64,000 nucleotides of DNA from Floridanema evergladense (GCF_041929205.1 NZ_JBHFNT010000075.1), one strand, 5' to 3'. Positions 33,640 through 43,403 are shown, counted from the first letter of the stretch. Translations and numbers: made by a program. Notes: generated by a model not told the origin, from the letters alone.

Positions 33640-34262
33640 CTCCCGTCGATTGTCGGTGGATTGAATCTCAAGATAAAGCAGGTAAAGGCGCACTTGTCTA
33701 CAAATTATTCATGGATGAAATCTGCGATGCTTTGTCAAATTATCGGGTCAACCAAATAGAAGTTGTTAATGTTAAACATCCCGATAATGACTATTCAGAA
33801 GAGGATTTTTCCAACTCAAAATGGAAGGAGCAAAAAGTTACTTTGCAAGTGGGGACGATCGATTTACTTCCCACTCACAAAAAGTATTATCGATTTCAAG
33901 GTACTCCCATTATCCAGCTTGACGGGAAAAATTTGGGTACATTTTCCCCCGACAGTCCTAAATTGCCCCCTGGAACTACTTTCGAGGCAATGCTTTCCCC
34001 TGATAAGGGCGGTAGGTCGGTTATGCTGAGGATCGATCGCGAATCAATTCGATTACCTGAAACTCAATTGCCACAAATCGATTCACCTTCTGCCATTGCT
34101 CAAAGCGATAACACGCCCCAACTTTCAGAAACGAGTCCAAGCGCACCGTGTTTAAAGCCAACGTTCATACCGGGGAAGTCCAAATTCCCCTGACAGAGCA
34201 AGCAGCGGCTCGTTTCCAAGAGATGATTGTGGAACAAGAGAAAGCTTTGTCAAGGATTATAT
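33640..34262 (+). pseudogene. Remnant of an unknown gene, truncated and frameshifted
   Basis: A rightward frame can be read from about 33640 (WIESQDKAGKGALVYKLF) through an ATG at 33711 to about 34140 (LSPDKGGRSVMLRIDRES). It then continues in another frame as FKANVHTGEVQIPL and QAAARFQEMIVEQEKAL until it runs into the 3' end of the opposite gene near 34260. There is no start at the left, where the IS fragment lies. The frame change and both lost ends indicate decay. I do not recognise the family. Confidence 0.5.
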
Positions 34263-35167
34263 TCAAATTCCCAGAGCGATCGCACTCCCAACCAATCTCC
34301 AGTCGATGCTTTTCCGATTTCGTAATTGTAACTAATCTCCCAAAAGTTCAGGGTATAGATGGTGCGATCGTTCAAATTTGCATTAAAAAATTGACTCAGT
34401 TTTTGACTGTTGTATTCATCAGAAGCATATTCAACGTTGGTTTTTTCAACTGTTAGCATTTCTGCACTTTGTAAAGCCAGTTCAATAGCTAATGCTTTTG
34501 ACTGAGAAAAGGCGTATACTATTTGATGTTGATAAGTGTAATTATAAGCGCCATAATAGTAGCCATAAAGAGTAATAGCTGGAAGTTCAGCTAAAATACT
34601 CCTAATTTTAGATTGCAGTTCTAAAGTTTTAGTAGTTGGGGATTTAATGGGATTTGTTAGTGTTGTTTGAGCCAAACCTTTATTATGTACTTGATCGGGA
34701 ACAGTTGGCAATAAACAAAGCCAATTTTCATCGGCAATTTTTCCGATAATTATATAAACACAATAGTCTTGATGTCTCCATTCACAAGAGTCAGATAATC
34801 CTTGAGGAACGCTTAATTTAAAAGCTTGTAAATCTGATAATTCTGCTTTCAAAAGCTGTGACAATTGTTGATATGATTCAAATCGTTTGGCTTCAATTTC
34901 TGCATTCCATCCATCTTTACGTTGACTTCTTGGAGGTGCATATTCAAAATTTTTAGTTTGCTCGGTAGGGGTTCCCCAACGTTCGACAGATTGCCAATGA
35001 GCGATCGCTAAATCCACATCAGTCAAGCTGACAAAATTTTGGGCGATCGCTAAATTCCAAAGATTAAATTCCCCCTGTTCTTCTGTATCCCAAACAAACG
35101 TACAAATAAATGGATTACCGACAATAACTTCTAATGTTGCTAGGAGTTGTTCTGTTTCTGATTTCAT
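34250..35167 (-). CDS. Two-module NuiA-like protein (copy A)
   Basis: This encodes 305 residues. The N-terminal half resembles the nuclease A inhibitor (NuiA) family: ETEQLLATLEVIVG, FVWDTEEQGEFNLWNL, YQQLSQLLKAELSDLQAF, then VYIIIGKIADENWLCL. The C-terminal half repeats the plan (KLSQFFNANLNDRTIY, YEIGKASTGDWLGV) after a Tyr-rich segment YGYYYGAYNYTYQHQ. Two more copies lie at 36849-37769 and 37738-38682. It is separate from their operon and divergent from the unknown gene at 35226. NuiA of Anabaena blocks a secreted nuclease; whether these paralogs bind nucleases is not known. Confidence 0.75.
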   Translation of the reverse strand: MKSETEQLLATLEVIVGNPFICTFVWDTEEQGEFNLWNLAIAQNFVSLTDVDLAIAHWQSVERWGTPTEQTKNFEYAPPRSQRKDGWNAEIEAKRFESYQQLSQLLKAELSDLQAFKLSVPQGLSDSCEWRHQDYCVYIIIGKIADENWLCLLPTVPDQVHNKGLAQTTLTNPIKSPTTKTLELQSKIRSILAELPAITLYGYYYGAYNYTYQHQIVYAFSQSKALAIELALQSAEMLTVEKTNVEYASDEYNSQKLSQFFNANLNDRTIYTLNFWEISYNYEIGKASTGDWLGVRSLWEFEYNP

Positions 35168-35225
35168 AATTTTTCCAATTTCCGCAAATTTTAGTACAAT
35201 CTAATAATGATTATGACTTAACACT

Positions 35226-35882
35226 ATGAATCTTTCAGCGAAAACAGTCAAGCAATTTTATTCCCAAGGATATCGACGGGTTTACGACGAAGGACAACCC
35301 CTGACCTTTCCTGCGAGAAACTGGAATTTTCATATTCATGGATTAGGGGTTGAGCCAGCATTTGCGTTAGATGAAACAACTATTTATCCCTACTTGAGGA
35401 CGTTACGATTTGCCTTTGACCTCGAACTAATTTGGCATACGCCTGAGTCTGGAGACTCCTTATACAGCACTCATTTTGGTGATTACTTAAAGAATTACAA
35501 AATGCCTAATTGTATGCTCAGTGATGCTCGTAGAATTCTTGAGGATGAGGGGGATATTCAATTCGATCCAAGATGCACAGGAATTGAAGAAGAGCAGATT
35601 GAGTTACCGATCGGCATTTGGGAGTCTTACAAATTTTATAGCGAACATATTACCAAGCAAGACAGAGGAAATGTTTATGGACTCAGAATCACCATTGAAG
35701 GTCAGGACACATTAATTATTCGCACTGTCACCGATGGCTCAGATGGTTGGCTAGAGGTTTTTAACCAGCAAGGGGATTTTCTTGCAGCAGCACGAACTTC
35801 TGGAGATGGGATTGCGTGGCGATCGCAGCATCAAGTCCGCAGTTATGTTTTTAATGTCTCTTATCCACCAGAACTTATGTAA
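35226..35882 (+). CDS. Hypothetical protein in NuiA/LRV island
   Basis: This encodes 218 residues and is soluble, with no signal peptide or membrane helix. It has a mixed alpha/beta composition with many aromatic residues (NWNFHIHGLG, YRRVYDEGQPLTF) and acidic stretches. The C-terminal part (YGLRITIEGQDTLIIRTV, DGWLEVFNQQGDFLAAARTSGDG) looks like a beta-rich domain. I recognise no family. It is divergent from the NuiA-like copy A (58 bases apart, shared promoter region) and followed 22 bases later by a membrane/TPR-like gene. Confidence 0.65.
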   Translation: MNLSAKTVKQFYSQGYRRVYDEGQPLTFPARNWNFHIHGLGVEPAFALDETTIYPYLRTLRFAFDLELIWHTPESGDSLYSTHFGDYLKNYKMPNCMLSDARRILEDEGDIQFDPRCTGIEEEQIELPIGIWESYKFYSEHITKQDRGNVYGLRITIEGQDTLIIRTVTDGSDGWLEVFNQQGDFLAAARTSGDGIAWRSQHQVRSYVFNVSYPPELM

Positions 35883-35904
35883 GAGTAAACTTGAGAATCT
35901 ACCT

Positions 35905-36834
35905 ATGTCAACACCAACATCGTTCAGAATTAATCATAATCAAAACAAGCTAATTATAGAAAAAATGACTCCCAGTAGATCCCACCTTATGATACAAGGA
36001 GCTACTTGCATTGGTGTTTGCTTATTCCTTATTTTCGGATATTTAATCGGTCAGCTTAACGGTACTACACTTCTAAAAATCGGGAGCATATTGTTCCCAT
36101 TTCTGATTTACGTGGGACTATCTCTCATTTTCTCAAAATGGCGAACAAAAGAGAATCTAGAATTTAATAAAAACTCAGGATTACTAATTTACACAAAGCA
36201 TGGTAAGCATCCCTGGCTTGTCTTCAAAGCCAGATCGGTAATTGGTTTCTCTCCTCCATTTTTGATGGAGTATTTGCGCTTTCCCCTGGAGAAAATTACA
36301 TCTGTTCACACCATGACAGTTGATACCGTCGATGAGTTTGAAGAGTATCTGGTGCTTTATTTTAGTGAGATCGATACCTACCTGGCTATTTGGGAACAAA
36401 ACCTATCAAAAATTGGACATAAAATCCCTACAGAAATTGCTCAATTTTTGGGTCAGCCTATCGGAAAAGAGATTAACAAACCTCCGGTTATAAGTTTCAG
36501 TTTTCCTTTTTTAAATAATCTCATCCAGGAGGGAACGAATAGTAAAACAAAAAGCCTTAAAATCAATGCTAAAAAAGCATTTTTAAGCTACGATTTTAAG
36601 TTGGCAATTAGTGCAGCACTACTAACATTGGAAGAGCATCATCGAGCCGTTCAACAAAATCCGAACGATGCTTATGCACATCTAGGATTGAGTTTAACTT
36701 ATTTAGGACGTAGTTGGAAAGAGTCAGCGATCGAACATTTACAAATTGCACACCGTCTTTTCAGGGATTGTGGCGATCAGCGCCATGCTAAAAAAACGCA
36801 AACTTACCTTGCTGCCTTGAAATTTTCTGCTTAA
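35905..36834 (+). CDS. Hypothetical membrane protein with C-terminal TPR-like repeat
   Basis: This encodes 309 residues. Two hydrophobic helices (GATCIGVCLFLIFGYLIGQ, ILFPFLIYVGLSLIF) lie near residues 30-90, then a soluble domain, then a helical TPR-like segment at the C-terminus (NPNDAYAHLGLSLTYLGRSWKESAIEHL). ATG at 35905 (MSTPTSFRI) is chosen; the frame is open further upstream but would overlap the preceding gene by 100 bases. It is convergent with the NuiA-like copy C, with only 14 bases between stops. The family is not recognised. Confidence 0.65.
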   Translation: MSTPTSFRINHNQNKLIIEKMTPSRSHLMIQGATCIGVCLFLIFGYLIGQLNGTTLLKIGSILFPFLIYVGLSLIFSKWRTKENLEFNKNSGLLIYTKHGKHPWLVFKARSVIGFSPPFLMEYLRFPLEKITSVHTMTVDTVDEFEEYLVLYFSEIDTYLAIWEQNLSKIGHKIPTEIAQFLGQPIGKEINKPPVISFSFPFLNNLIQEGTNSKTKSLKINAKKAFLSYDFKLAISAALLTLEEHHRAVQQNPNDAYAHLGLSLTYLGRSWKESAIEHLQIAHRLFRDCGDQRHAKKTQTYLAALKFSA

Positions 36835-36848
36835 TAAAACATTATAAT

Positions 36849-37769
36849 TTAACAAGTATAGGTATTTGTCACAACACCTACCCAATCGTTTGAGGTAGTT
36901 TTTCCTAGTAGATAATGAATGGTAAGATGTTCTCCTGCAATTACGAAATCGAGATTGTAAACTTTAGAATCAGTCAATTCTGAGTTAAAAAATTGATTTA
37001 ATTTTAACTCTTTATCCGAAGTTTCATATTCAGGATTTCTGATGCGAAGAAAGGAGTTAACACTACGGATATCAGTAAACTGGGCTCCATCAAGAATTTT
37101 TTCGATAATAGTCCGTCGGTTGTTAGTTAGTGCGATCGCCCATTTTGGTTGAACTTTTGTCAATTCATATTCTCGCAGTGGATAAGCCAATGAATTGGTA
37201 ATTTCTTGGAGTTGTTTAGTTAAATTGGCGATCGCTTCACTAACAGTTATTTCAGGAATATTAAATTCAGGCGATGATTCTGTCGTATTGTATTGTTTAG
37301 GCGCTAATCCAATCCATTCCCCTGTAGAAGTTGCACCAATAATTACAGGTACTCCCTTAATAAGTTGAGTTTTAGTTTCATCAAAAATGGTGACTTCACT
37401 AGCAAATAAACCACTTGGTAATTTAGGAAAACAATAACTATAAACTTGTAGATCGACCAAATGAGATTGTAATAAATCCACTAAATTTTTGTATTCTGCA
37501 ATCAGAGACAACGGCTTCAGATTTTCGATATTTTTGAGAAAATCTTCCCCAGAAATCGGAATTAAAGCTTCAATATTTTTGAGAAAATTCTCAAAGGTAA
37601 ATTCTCCATTTTCTTCAATCTCCCAAGTGACAATCTTATAGGGTTCATCTCCAACTAAACTATAGTATAAACCATCGGTGAGCATTTCTAAAGTAGCAAC
37701 AATTTGTGCGATTTCAGGTTTCATAGTTGGATACCAATTAAGGATTAAAATCAAATTCGCTTTCCACAT
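36849..37769 (-). CDS. Two-module NuiA-like protein (copy C)
   Basis: This encodes 306 residues, or 291 if translation starts at the second Met (MKPEIAQIV, ATG at 37724), which also removes the 32-base overlap with the gene before it. This copy shows the NuiA pattern best: TDGLYYSLVGDEPYKIVTWEIE, EYKNLVDLLQSHLVDLQVY, VPVIIGATSTGEWIGL. The second module ends KLNQFFNSELTDSKVYNL and LLGKTTSNDWVGV. A short duplicated stretch (LIPISGEDFLKNIENLKPL) lies between strands in module 1. It is the last gene of the apparent operon with copy B and the LRV protein. Confidence 0.75.
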   Translation of the reverse strand: MWKANLILILNWYPTMKPEIAQIVATLEMLTDGLYYSLVGDEPYKIVTWEIEENGEFTFENFLKNIEALIPISGEDFLKNIENLKPLSLIAEYKNLVDLLQSHLVDLQVYSYCFPKLPSGLFASEVTIFDETKTQLIKGVPVIIGATSTGEWIGLAPKQYNTTESSPEFNIPEITVSEAIANLTKQLQEITNSLAYPLREYELTKVQPKWAIALTNNRRTIIEKILDGAQFTDIRSVNSFLRIRNPEYETSDKELKLNQFFNSELTDSKVYNLDFVIAGEHLTIHYLLGKTTSNDWVGVVTNTYTC

Positions 37770-38682
37770 TCACACCCAGCCAATCTCCAGTACGAGTTTG
37801 ACCAATAATGTAAATATGTATCCAGTTCCAAAAACTGCAACTAATCATTTTCTTTTCCGAAAAACTTTGCTGAAAAAACCGATTTAATAAATCATATCTC
37901 GGTTTGGCTTCCGTCTCTTCATCGAAGATTTCCTTAAAATTAAATCGATGGAATTGAGCAATTTTTAACATTCCTGCTTGACGTAAAGCTTTTTCTAGAG
38001 CTTTTTCTTTGGTAGTTCCTCCAGTTAGAACGAGATGATAATTAAAACTGTAATTATAGCCACCTCCATAATATCCATAAATTGTCAATGGTTCTAATTC
38101 GGCAATAATTTTCTCAATCTTTGTTTGGAAAACTAAATTAGCTTCGCTTAACTGATGAGTGCTATTATCTTCAGGTAAATCGGAAAGGGAAAATTGATTT
38201 TCGATTTTTGTTTCTTGAGCAACAGTAGGCGAAATACAAATCCAATCATTGCTTTGAGTTTTGCCAATTAAAACACAGAAAGAATAGATCCTACTACAAC
38301 TAAATTTTAATACTTCTACCTCTTGAAGTTCCGAGCAAAAAAGTTCTAATATCCCTTGATATTTCTGGGTTCTCTTAACTCTCGTAACTTCATCAACTGC
38401 ATAATTTTTATTCCTGCGTCTGAGATAATACGGATCGAAATCTGGATCGAGAGAACCTTTATTTTCAACAGTTTGCCAATTCTTCAACGCGACTTCAATA
38501 TCCGTTAGTTGAATCCAGTCTTCAATATAACTTAGATTCAAGATATCTAGTTCGCCTTTTTCTTCACTATCCCAAACAAAAGTAAGGAATGATGAGTAAT
38601 GATTATTGGGAAGGCGAAATTTAAGTGGTGGTTCTATCAACAGTTGTAAAGTTCCTAGAAGTTGTTCAGTTTCTAAGTTCAT
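37738..38682 (-). CDS. Two-module NuiA-like protein (copy B)
   Basis: This encodes 314 residues. Module 1 has ETEQLLGTLQLLIEPP, FVWDSEEKGELDILNL and VLIGKTQSNDWICISP. A Tyr/Gly-rich bridge YGYYGGGYNYSFNYH and module 2 follow (LLNRFFQQSFSEKKMI, IIGQTRTGDWLGV). It is closest to copy A in the Tyr-rich bridge and the acidic end EFDFNP. It starts 24 bases after the LRV repeat gene on the same strand and runs into copy C, so the three genes look like one transcript. Confidence 0.75.
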   Translation of the reverse strand: MNLETEQLLGTLQLLIEPPLKFRLPNNHYSSFLTFVWDSEEKGELDILNLSYIEDWIQLTDIEVALKNWQTVENKGSLDPDFDPYYLRRRNKNYAVDEVTRVKRTQKYQGILELFCSELQEVEVLKFSCSRIYSFCVLIGKTQSNDWICISPTVAQETKIENQFSLSDLPEDNSTHQLSEANLVFQTKIEKIIAELEPLTIYGYYGGGYNYSFNYHLVLTGGTTKEKALEKALRQAGMLKIAQFHRFNFKEIFDEETEAKPRYDLLNRFFQQSFSEKKMISCSFWNWIHIYIIGQTRTGDWLGVNVESEFDFNP

Positions 38683-38705
38683 AACAAATTACCTCCCAAA
38701 TAAAA

Positions 38706-41700
38706 TTATAAAACAGCTTTGGCAGTTGCTCTCACAATTTTATTACTATCTTGTATAAGTTGTTGGCGAATTTCGTTTGGAGTCGATGGATTATCAGCAA
38801 TAGCATAACGTTCAATCCAAGATAAAGATTTCACATTTTGCTGTAGTACTTCCACTGGGGTTAAAGGATGCAATAATGCTACAAACCGGACAAAAGCATT
38901 AGGAGATTGGACGTATTCTGACAGCAATGTGGGTAGATTATCAATGTTAGGTTTGTAAATACGACTTAATCCTCGTAAAGTTGTATTAGATTGAAAAGTT
39001 TTTGATGGCAATAATAACTCTCGCAAAGTTTGGCGGATAGATTCTGGAGTATTATTATTCTGAGCAACGACACGACGAACTTCGACTTTTTCATCTTGCG
39101 CCAGTCTTTCTAACTGAGTAATCGATAGGTTAGGGTTAGATGCAGCAGCAGCACGAACAGCAAAGTTTTCTTCTTGTGATAAATACTCGATGATATAAGC
39201 TGGAGTATTGGGATTAGCAGCAATTTGCGATCGCACTTCTAAACTAACATCATCTGCTAACATTTCTAAAATATCAGATGGGCATCCAATTTGAGCCGCT
39301 ACAGCTTCTCTGACTGCTATTATTTCATTTCTAGCTAAGTTTATCCAAATGTTTGATGTTGCATTTTGGTGTTGTACAACCGCACATAAAACATCTTTGT
39401 CTGTTTCATTTTCTGCTAACCATTCTAAGGTGCTACTAGGTGTATTAGGATTTTTTGCTACATCAAGGCGAATTGATATAACAGGCTTGCGAGCGATGAA
39501 TTCTAAAGCAGCAGGTGGAGCATCTTTTCGCAGTGCAATTTTAGTTGAAACAGTGTGATAACAACCAATTTCTTCGGGATTATCTAATCTCGCCATTTCT
39601 ATAAGAATTTCAGTCGGAGTGCGAGGATTTTCAGCTACAGTTTGACGAACCAAGTTATACTTATCAAAAGCCAATCTTTCCAGAGTATTACTAGCTGTAT
39701 TCCTATGAGCAGCGACTACAAATCGAATAAAATCTATGGGATTATCGGCTAATCGATCTAACAGTTCAGTAGGTAGTTGAGGATTTTTAGCGGGGAAAAT
39801 TTTCTCTAATTCCTGATTATTTTGAATTTTCAAGATTACCTCAGTTATGACGTGACTCGGTGTATTTGGATTGTTTAAAACCTTGGCTCGAACTGTCTGA
39901 CAAAAATCCTTTACTAACTCGCTCAAAACTTCTTTAGGAGTATCTTGATTGAGTGCTACATTACTCCTGACAAATTCTGAGGAATCCTTAGCTAATTCTG
40001 TTAAAATTTCAGCAGCAACTTGTTGAGGAAGTTTTTTTCCTGCTAATCTAGCGCGAACTGAACTATCAGAATCACGAGCAAGTTCTAGACATAATTTGGG
40101 AGTGATATTTTTATTTTCTGTTACTACCTGGCGCACTATTGTATCGGGATGTTTGGCAAGTTGTTCTAAAATTTGAATCGGTGTTTGAGGGTTACGAGCG
40201 ACTTTGTAAAGAGTTTCTTTGTTGCTAGTTTTGATTACTTCGGTTAGTGCATAAGGGCTATTTGGTCGTTTTATCATCAATTTATGTGCATTTTCTTTTT
40301 CCTGTTCTGCTTCTTTTTCTAATAGTAATCGATAACGTTCTAAAGGGGAAAAGTTAGGATTTTTGAGTACGGTTTCTCTAACTGTAGAAACATTATTTAT
40401 CGTTTTTTCAACGGGTTGTCTCACCATTTGTAACAAGATTTCTGGGGGTGTTCCCGGATTTTCTGCTACAAAACTTCTGGTTGTGCTATTGCTATCTTGT
40501 GCTAGTTCTGCTAACATCCAAGCGGGGGCATTGGGATTGCGTGCGATCGCTTGACGAGCCACACCAGTTTTTGTCATCATTTGTGCTAAAATTTCCGGTA
40601 GAGTTTGCGGATTTCGAGCAACAGCTTCTTGCCAATTCTGAGAGCCAAGTTGCTGAAAATATGCCAGTCTTTCTGCTTCGGGAATCGCTGGATTGTAAGC
40701 AAGTGCTAATAGTAAATCCCGATTTTCCTTGCCACTAGAGAACGGTTTTACAGGTTGAGTAAGTTGATTCTTTAACTGTTCTCTTATCTCTACTGGCGTG
40801 TGAGGATTACCAACTAATGCAACGGCTGTAGAACGATAAAATTCACTATCTTTGATTTGGCTTTTAACCAGTTGTAAAATATCAAAAATATTTTGCACAG
40901 TTTGGTTTAATTGATCTGATGGTAATCCCGGTAATAATTCGTTCCAAAAAGTAGGTAATACTGGCGGATTGTCTCCAGCTTTTAAATCATCGATTAATCG
41001 CTCTACAATGCCAAAGTTTTGGATTGCTTCCATCCAGCGATCGACATTTATCCTAATGTTTGCCGGATATAAAACTCGGTGTTTTAAGTCAAACATTACC
41101 CAATCCGCAGTAGACTCAAAAGAGGAAGCATTTGGTTTATATTCCGATGCCAAAACTCGATGAATTTCTCGTAATAATTTAGTCTGATAAAATTCATTTT
41201 CTGCCATTGTTTGCAAAATTGAAACAGGCGTATTGGAATCTTTCGCTACTTTCGTTTTAACTCGATCGTCAGGATGGTTTGATAACACTCCCCATAACTG
41301 CATTTTGATGTCTGTTGGGGTTAAAGGATTTTGTGCTACTGCTAATTGAACATTAGGAACTTCATATTGACTTAATCGCTCTAAAATTTCCCTCGAAACT
41401 TGGGGATGTTTCGCCACATTAACCAAAAATTGCAGCTCGTCTTCAATCCATTTCTCTAAAATTTCTGAGTCAGATATATGCTGAATGTTTGCTAATTTCT
41501 CTGCTCTTAATTCCTCTACATTAACATTCGCTAATTGGGCTAAAATTTCGCTTGGTGTATTAGGTTGTTTTAACAGCAAATGTCGCAAATCATTTTGTTT
41601 CCAAATAGGTATATCTTTGTTGGCTTTCTGAAAAAAACGTTCTATAATACTAGCAGGTAAATTTTGGCGACTTTTCATCAAATGAAAGTGTGTTGGGAAG

Positions 41701-42560
41701 AGTCGATGCAGCATTTCCTCTGTGGCGTTAGGATGGGTGACTACAGTTCCCTGAATTGCTTTTTCTGGATGTTCTATTAATACTTCCAAAATATTGGTAG
41801 GCGTTTGAGGATTTCTCCCAACTGCAAGTTGAATTTTAAATACAGAATCTCTCGCTAATTGCATCAAAGTTTCTGCGGGAGTTGATGGATTTTGTGCTAC
41901 TGCTAAACGAATCCATTTCCAACGACTTTGCCCTAATGTTTTGAGTTGTTCGCGATCGCTATTCCAATCGCTAGCTATAGCGTGCTGTGCCTCTATTAAC
42001 TCAATTAATTCAGGTGGACAAATAGCATTAAATTTGACCGCCAAGCGAATTGCAAAGTCTAAGTCTCCTGCTAATTCTTCTAGAATAGCTAATGGTGTTT
42101 CTACTGATTCTGCTACTTGTAATCTTGGTTCTATAGTTGGTTCTTTAGCGAGTTTTTCTAACAGTTTGAGGCGATATCGTGAGGGTAAGTGAGGATTGTG
42201 AAGTCCCTGGATTATGTGTTCGCTCGGAACCCATTCACTGAGAAAATAATCAGGTACTGGAGCAAATTTTAATAACTCGACGGCGAGGCGATCGTTCTGT
42301 CCTAACTGCGTATTTCGTAACTCTGTATCTACCGCTTCTGGCAAATTTTCAGTTAATTCTCCCGCCCAATTTACGTGCAGTCTTGCCGTTTGCGCTACTT
42401 GCGGATCGGTACTGTGGGTGAGGACTTCGAGGAGTTGGCGCGGTGTGGTGGGATGATTGGCGATCGCTAAGTGCAAATCCCGACTTTCGGAAGCTAATCG
42501 TTCGGGATTATCCAAAAAAGTCTGTAAATCGGCTTCATTCATTGGCTCTGGTAAAGGCAT
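38706..42560 (-). CDS. Giant leucine-rich-repeat-variant (LRV) protein
   Basis: This encodes 1284 residues built almost entirely of about thirty 25-residue helical repeats. The units carry the LRV signature: a turn such as AKNPNTP, AENPRTP or ARNPQTP, followed by a helix like EILxELA, and a helix with VRxxVA. LRV repeats form right-handed superhelical scaffolds for binding proteins or nucleic acid. No catalytic domain, membrane helix or signal peptide is visible, and no N-terminal iron-sulfur cysteine cluster of the type known in one LRV protein. The start is ATG at 42560 with strong GAGGGAG six bases upstream. It leads an operon with two NuiA-like genes; the role is unknown. Confidence 0.85.
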   Translation of the reverse strand: MPLPEPMNEADLQTFLDNPERLASESRDLHLAIANHPTTPRQLLEVLTHSTDPQVAQTARLHVNWAGELTENLPEAVDTELRNTQLGQNDRLAVELLKFAPVPDYFLSEWVPSEHIIQGLHNPHLPSRYRLKLLEKLAKEPTIEPRLQVAESVETPLAILEELAGDLDFAIRLAVKFNAICPPELIELIEAQHAIASDWNSDREQLKTLGQSRWKWIRLAVAQNPSTPAETLMQLARDSVFKIQLAVGRNPQTPTNILEVLIEHPEKAIQGTVVTHPNATEEMLHRLFPTHFHLMKSRQNLPASIIERFFQKANKDIPIWKQNDLRHLLLKQPNTPSEILAQLANVNVEELRAEKLANIQHISDSEILEKWIEDELQFLVNVAKHPQVSREILERLSQYEVPNVQLAVAQNPLTPTDIKMQLWGVLSNHPDDRVKTKVAKDSNTPVSILQTMAENEFYQTKLLREIHRVLASEYKPNASSFESTADWVMFDLKHRVLYPANIRINVDRWMEAIQNFGIVERLIDDLKAGDNPPVLPTFWNELLPGLPSDQLNQTVQNIFDILQLVKSQIKDSEFYRSTAVALVGNPHTPVEIREQLKNQLTQPVKPFSSGKENRDLLLALAYNPAIPEAERLAYFQQLGSQNWQEAVARNPQTLPEILAQMMTKTGVARQAIARNPNAPAWMLAELAQDSNSTTRSFVAENPGTPPEILLQMVRQPVEKTINNVSTVRETVLKNPNFSPLERYRLLLEKEAEQEKENAHKLMIKRPNSPYALTEVIKTSNKETLYKVARNPQTPIQILEQLAKHPDTIVRQVVTENKNITPKLCLELARDSDSSVRARLAGKKLPQQVAAEILTELAKDSSEFVRSNVALNQDTPKEVLSELVKDFCQTVRAKVLNNPNTPSHVITEVILKIQNNQELEKIFPAKNPQLPTELLDRLADNPIDFIRFVVAAHRNTASNTLERLAFDKYNLVRQTVAENPRTPTEILIEMARLDNPEEIGCYHTVSTKIALRKDAPPAALEFIARKPVISIRLDVAKNPNTPSSTLEWLAENETDKDVLCAVVQHQNATSNIWINLARNEIIAVREAVAAQIGCPSDILEMLADDVSLEVRSQIAANPNTPAYIIEYLSQEENFAVRAAAASNPNLSITQLERLAQDEKVEVRRVVAQNNNTPESIRQTLRELLLPSKTFQSNTTLRGLSRIYKPNIDNLPTLLSEYVQSPNAFVRFVALLHPLTPVEVLQQNVKSLSWIERYAIADNPSTPNEIRQQLIQDSNKIVRATAKAVL

Positions 42561-42679
42561 AAATTCTCCCTCTTTGACAGGATTAGCGGCAAGTAAAAGC
42601 TCATCTTTATTAGTATTCCCACAAACAAATCACGCATATAGTACATTTACATTATACTTGTGGGAAAAACTTGGAAGTA

Positions 42680-43219
42680 ATGACGATCGATCTCCGCCCT
42701 GCTACGCCCGCTGATGTGGCACTGTTACGACACTGGGATGAACAACCTCATGTGATTGCCTCCGATCCCAATGATGACTGGAACTGGGAAATAGAACTGG
42801 AACGCACGCCCGAATGGAGGGAACAATTAATTGCTCAAATTGACTATCGCCCGATTGGATTTATCCAGATTATCGATCCGGCAAGGGAGGATAGTCACTA
42901 CTGGGGGAATGTGACAGAGAATCTGCGAGCGATCGATATTTGGATCGGGGAAGAGAGTGATTTGGGTAAAGGCTATGGAACAAAAATGATGCAGCTAGCA
43001 CTGGCTCGATGTTTCGCCGATCCTTTAGTGATGGCTGTATTGATCGATCCACTTGCGAGTAACACCCGTGCTCATCGCTTCTACGAACGCCTTGGCTTCC
43101 AATTTGTTGAGTGGCGACAATTCGGTGAGGATGAGTGCTTTGTTTATCGTTTGAATCGAGTAGATTGGCATGGTGAAAGTGCGATCGCACAGGAGCATAA
43201 AAATTTTGGCACTATTTGA
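42680..43219 (+). CDS. GNAT-family N-acetyltransferase (AAC(6')-like)
   Basis: This encodes 179 residues. The sequence IDLRPATPADVALLRHWDEQPHV at the start, then AIDIWIGEESDLGKGYGT and NTRAHRFYERLGF, matches the acetyltransferase subgroup that includes aminoglycoside 6'-N-acetyltransferases and siderophore acetylases. It would transfer acetyl from acetyl-CoA to an amine; the true substrate is unknown and an aminoglycoside role should not be assumed. ATG at 42680 is chosen over TTG at 42671. It is divergent from the LRV operon, with 119 bases between starts. Confidence 0.88.
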   Translation: MTIDLRPATPADVALLRHWDEQPHVIASDPNDDWNWEIELERTPEWREQLIAQIDYRPIGFIQIIDPAREDSHYWGNVTENLRAIDIWIGEESDLGKGYGTKMMQLALARCFADPLVMAVLIDPLASNTRAHRFYERLGFQFVEWRQFGEDECFVYRLNRVDWHGESAIAQEHKNFGTI

Positions 43220-43403
43220 TTCTTGACACCTTGGAAATTAATGTAATACACTGTAGTATAAAGTTAGGATACCTAGATTAACAAGGCGAAACATCAACGA
43301 CCTTGGGCAAAATCTTGTAAATAGATATAAAACCCGGATGCCAGCTATGAAATAAATCAAAAATCGAAAATCAAAAATTGAAAATCGAATGACTGGAGGA
43401 ATT

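Noticed and set aside
42680..43219. Aminoglycoside resistance gene
   Set aside because: The protein matches the GNAT subgroup that includes AAC(6'), but that subgroup also acetylates siderophores and other amines, so resistance cannot be claimed.
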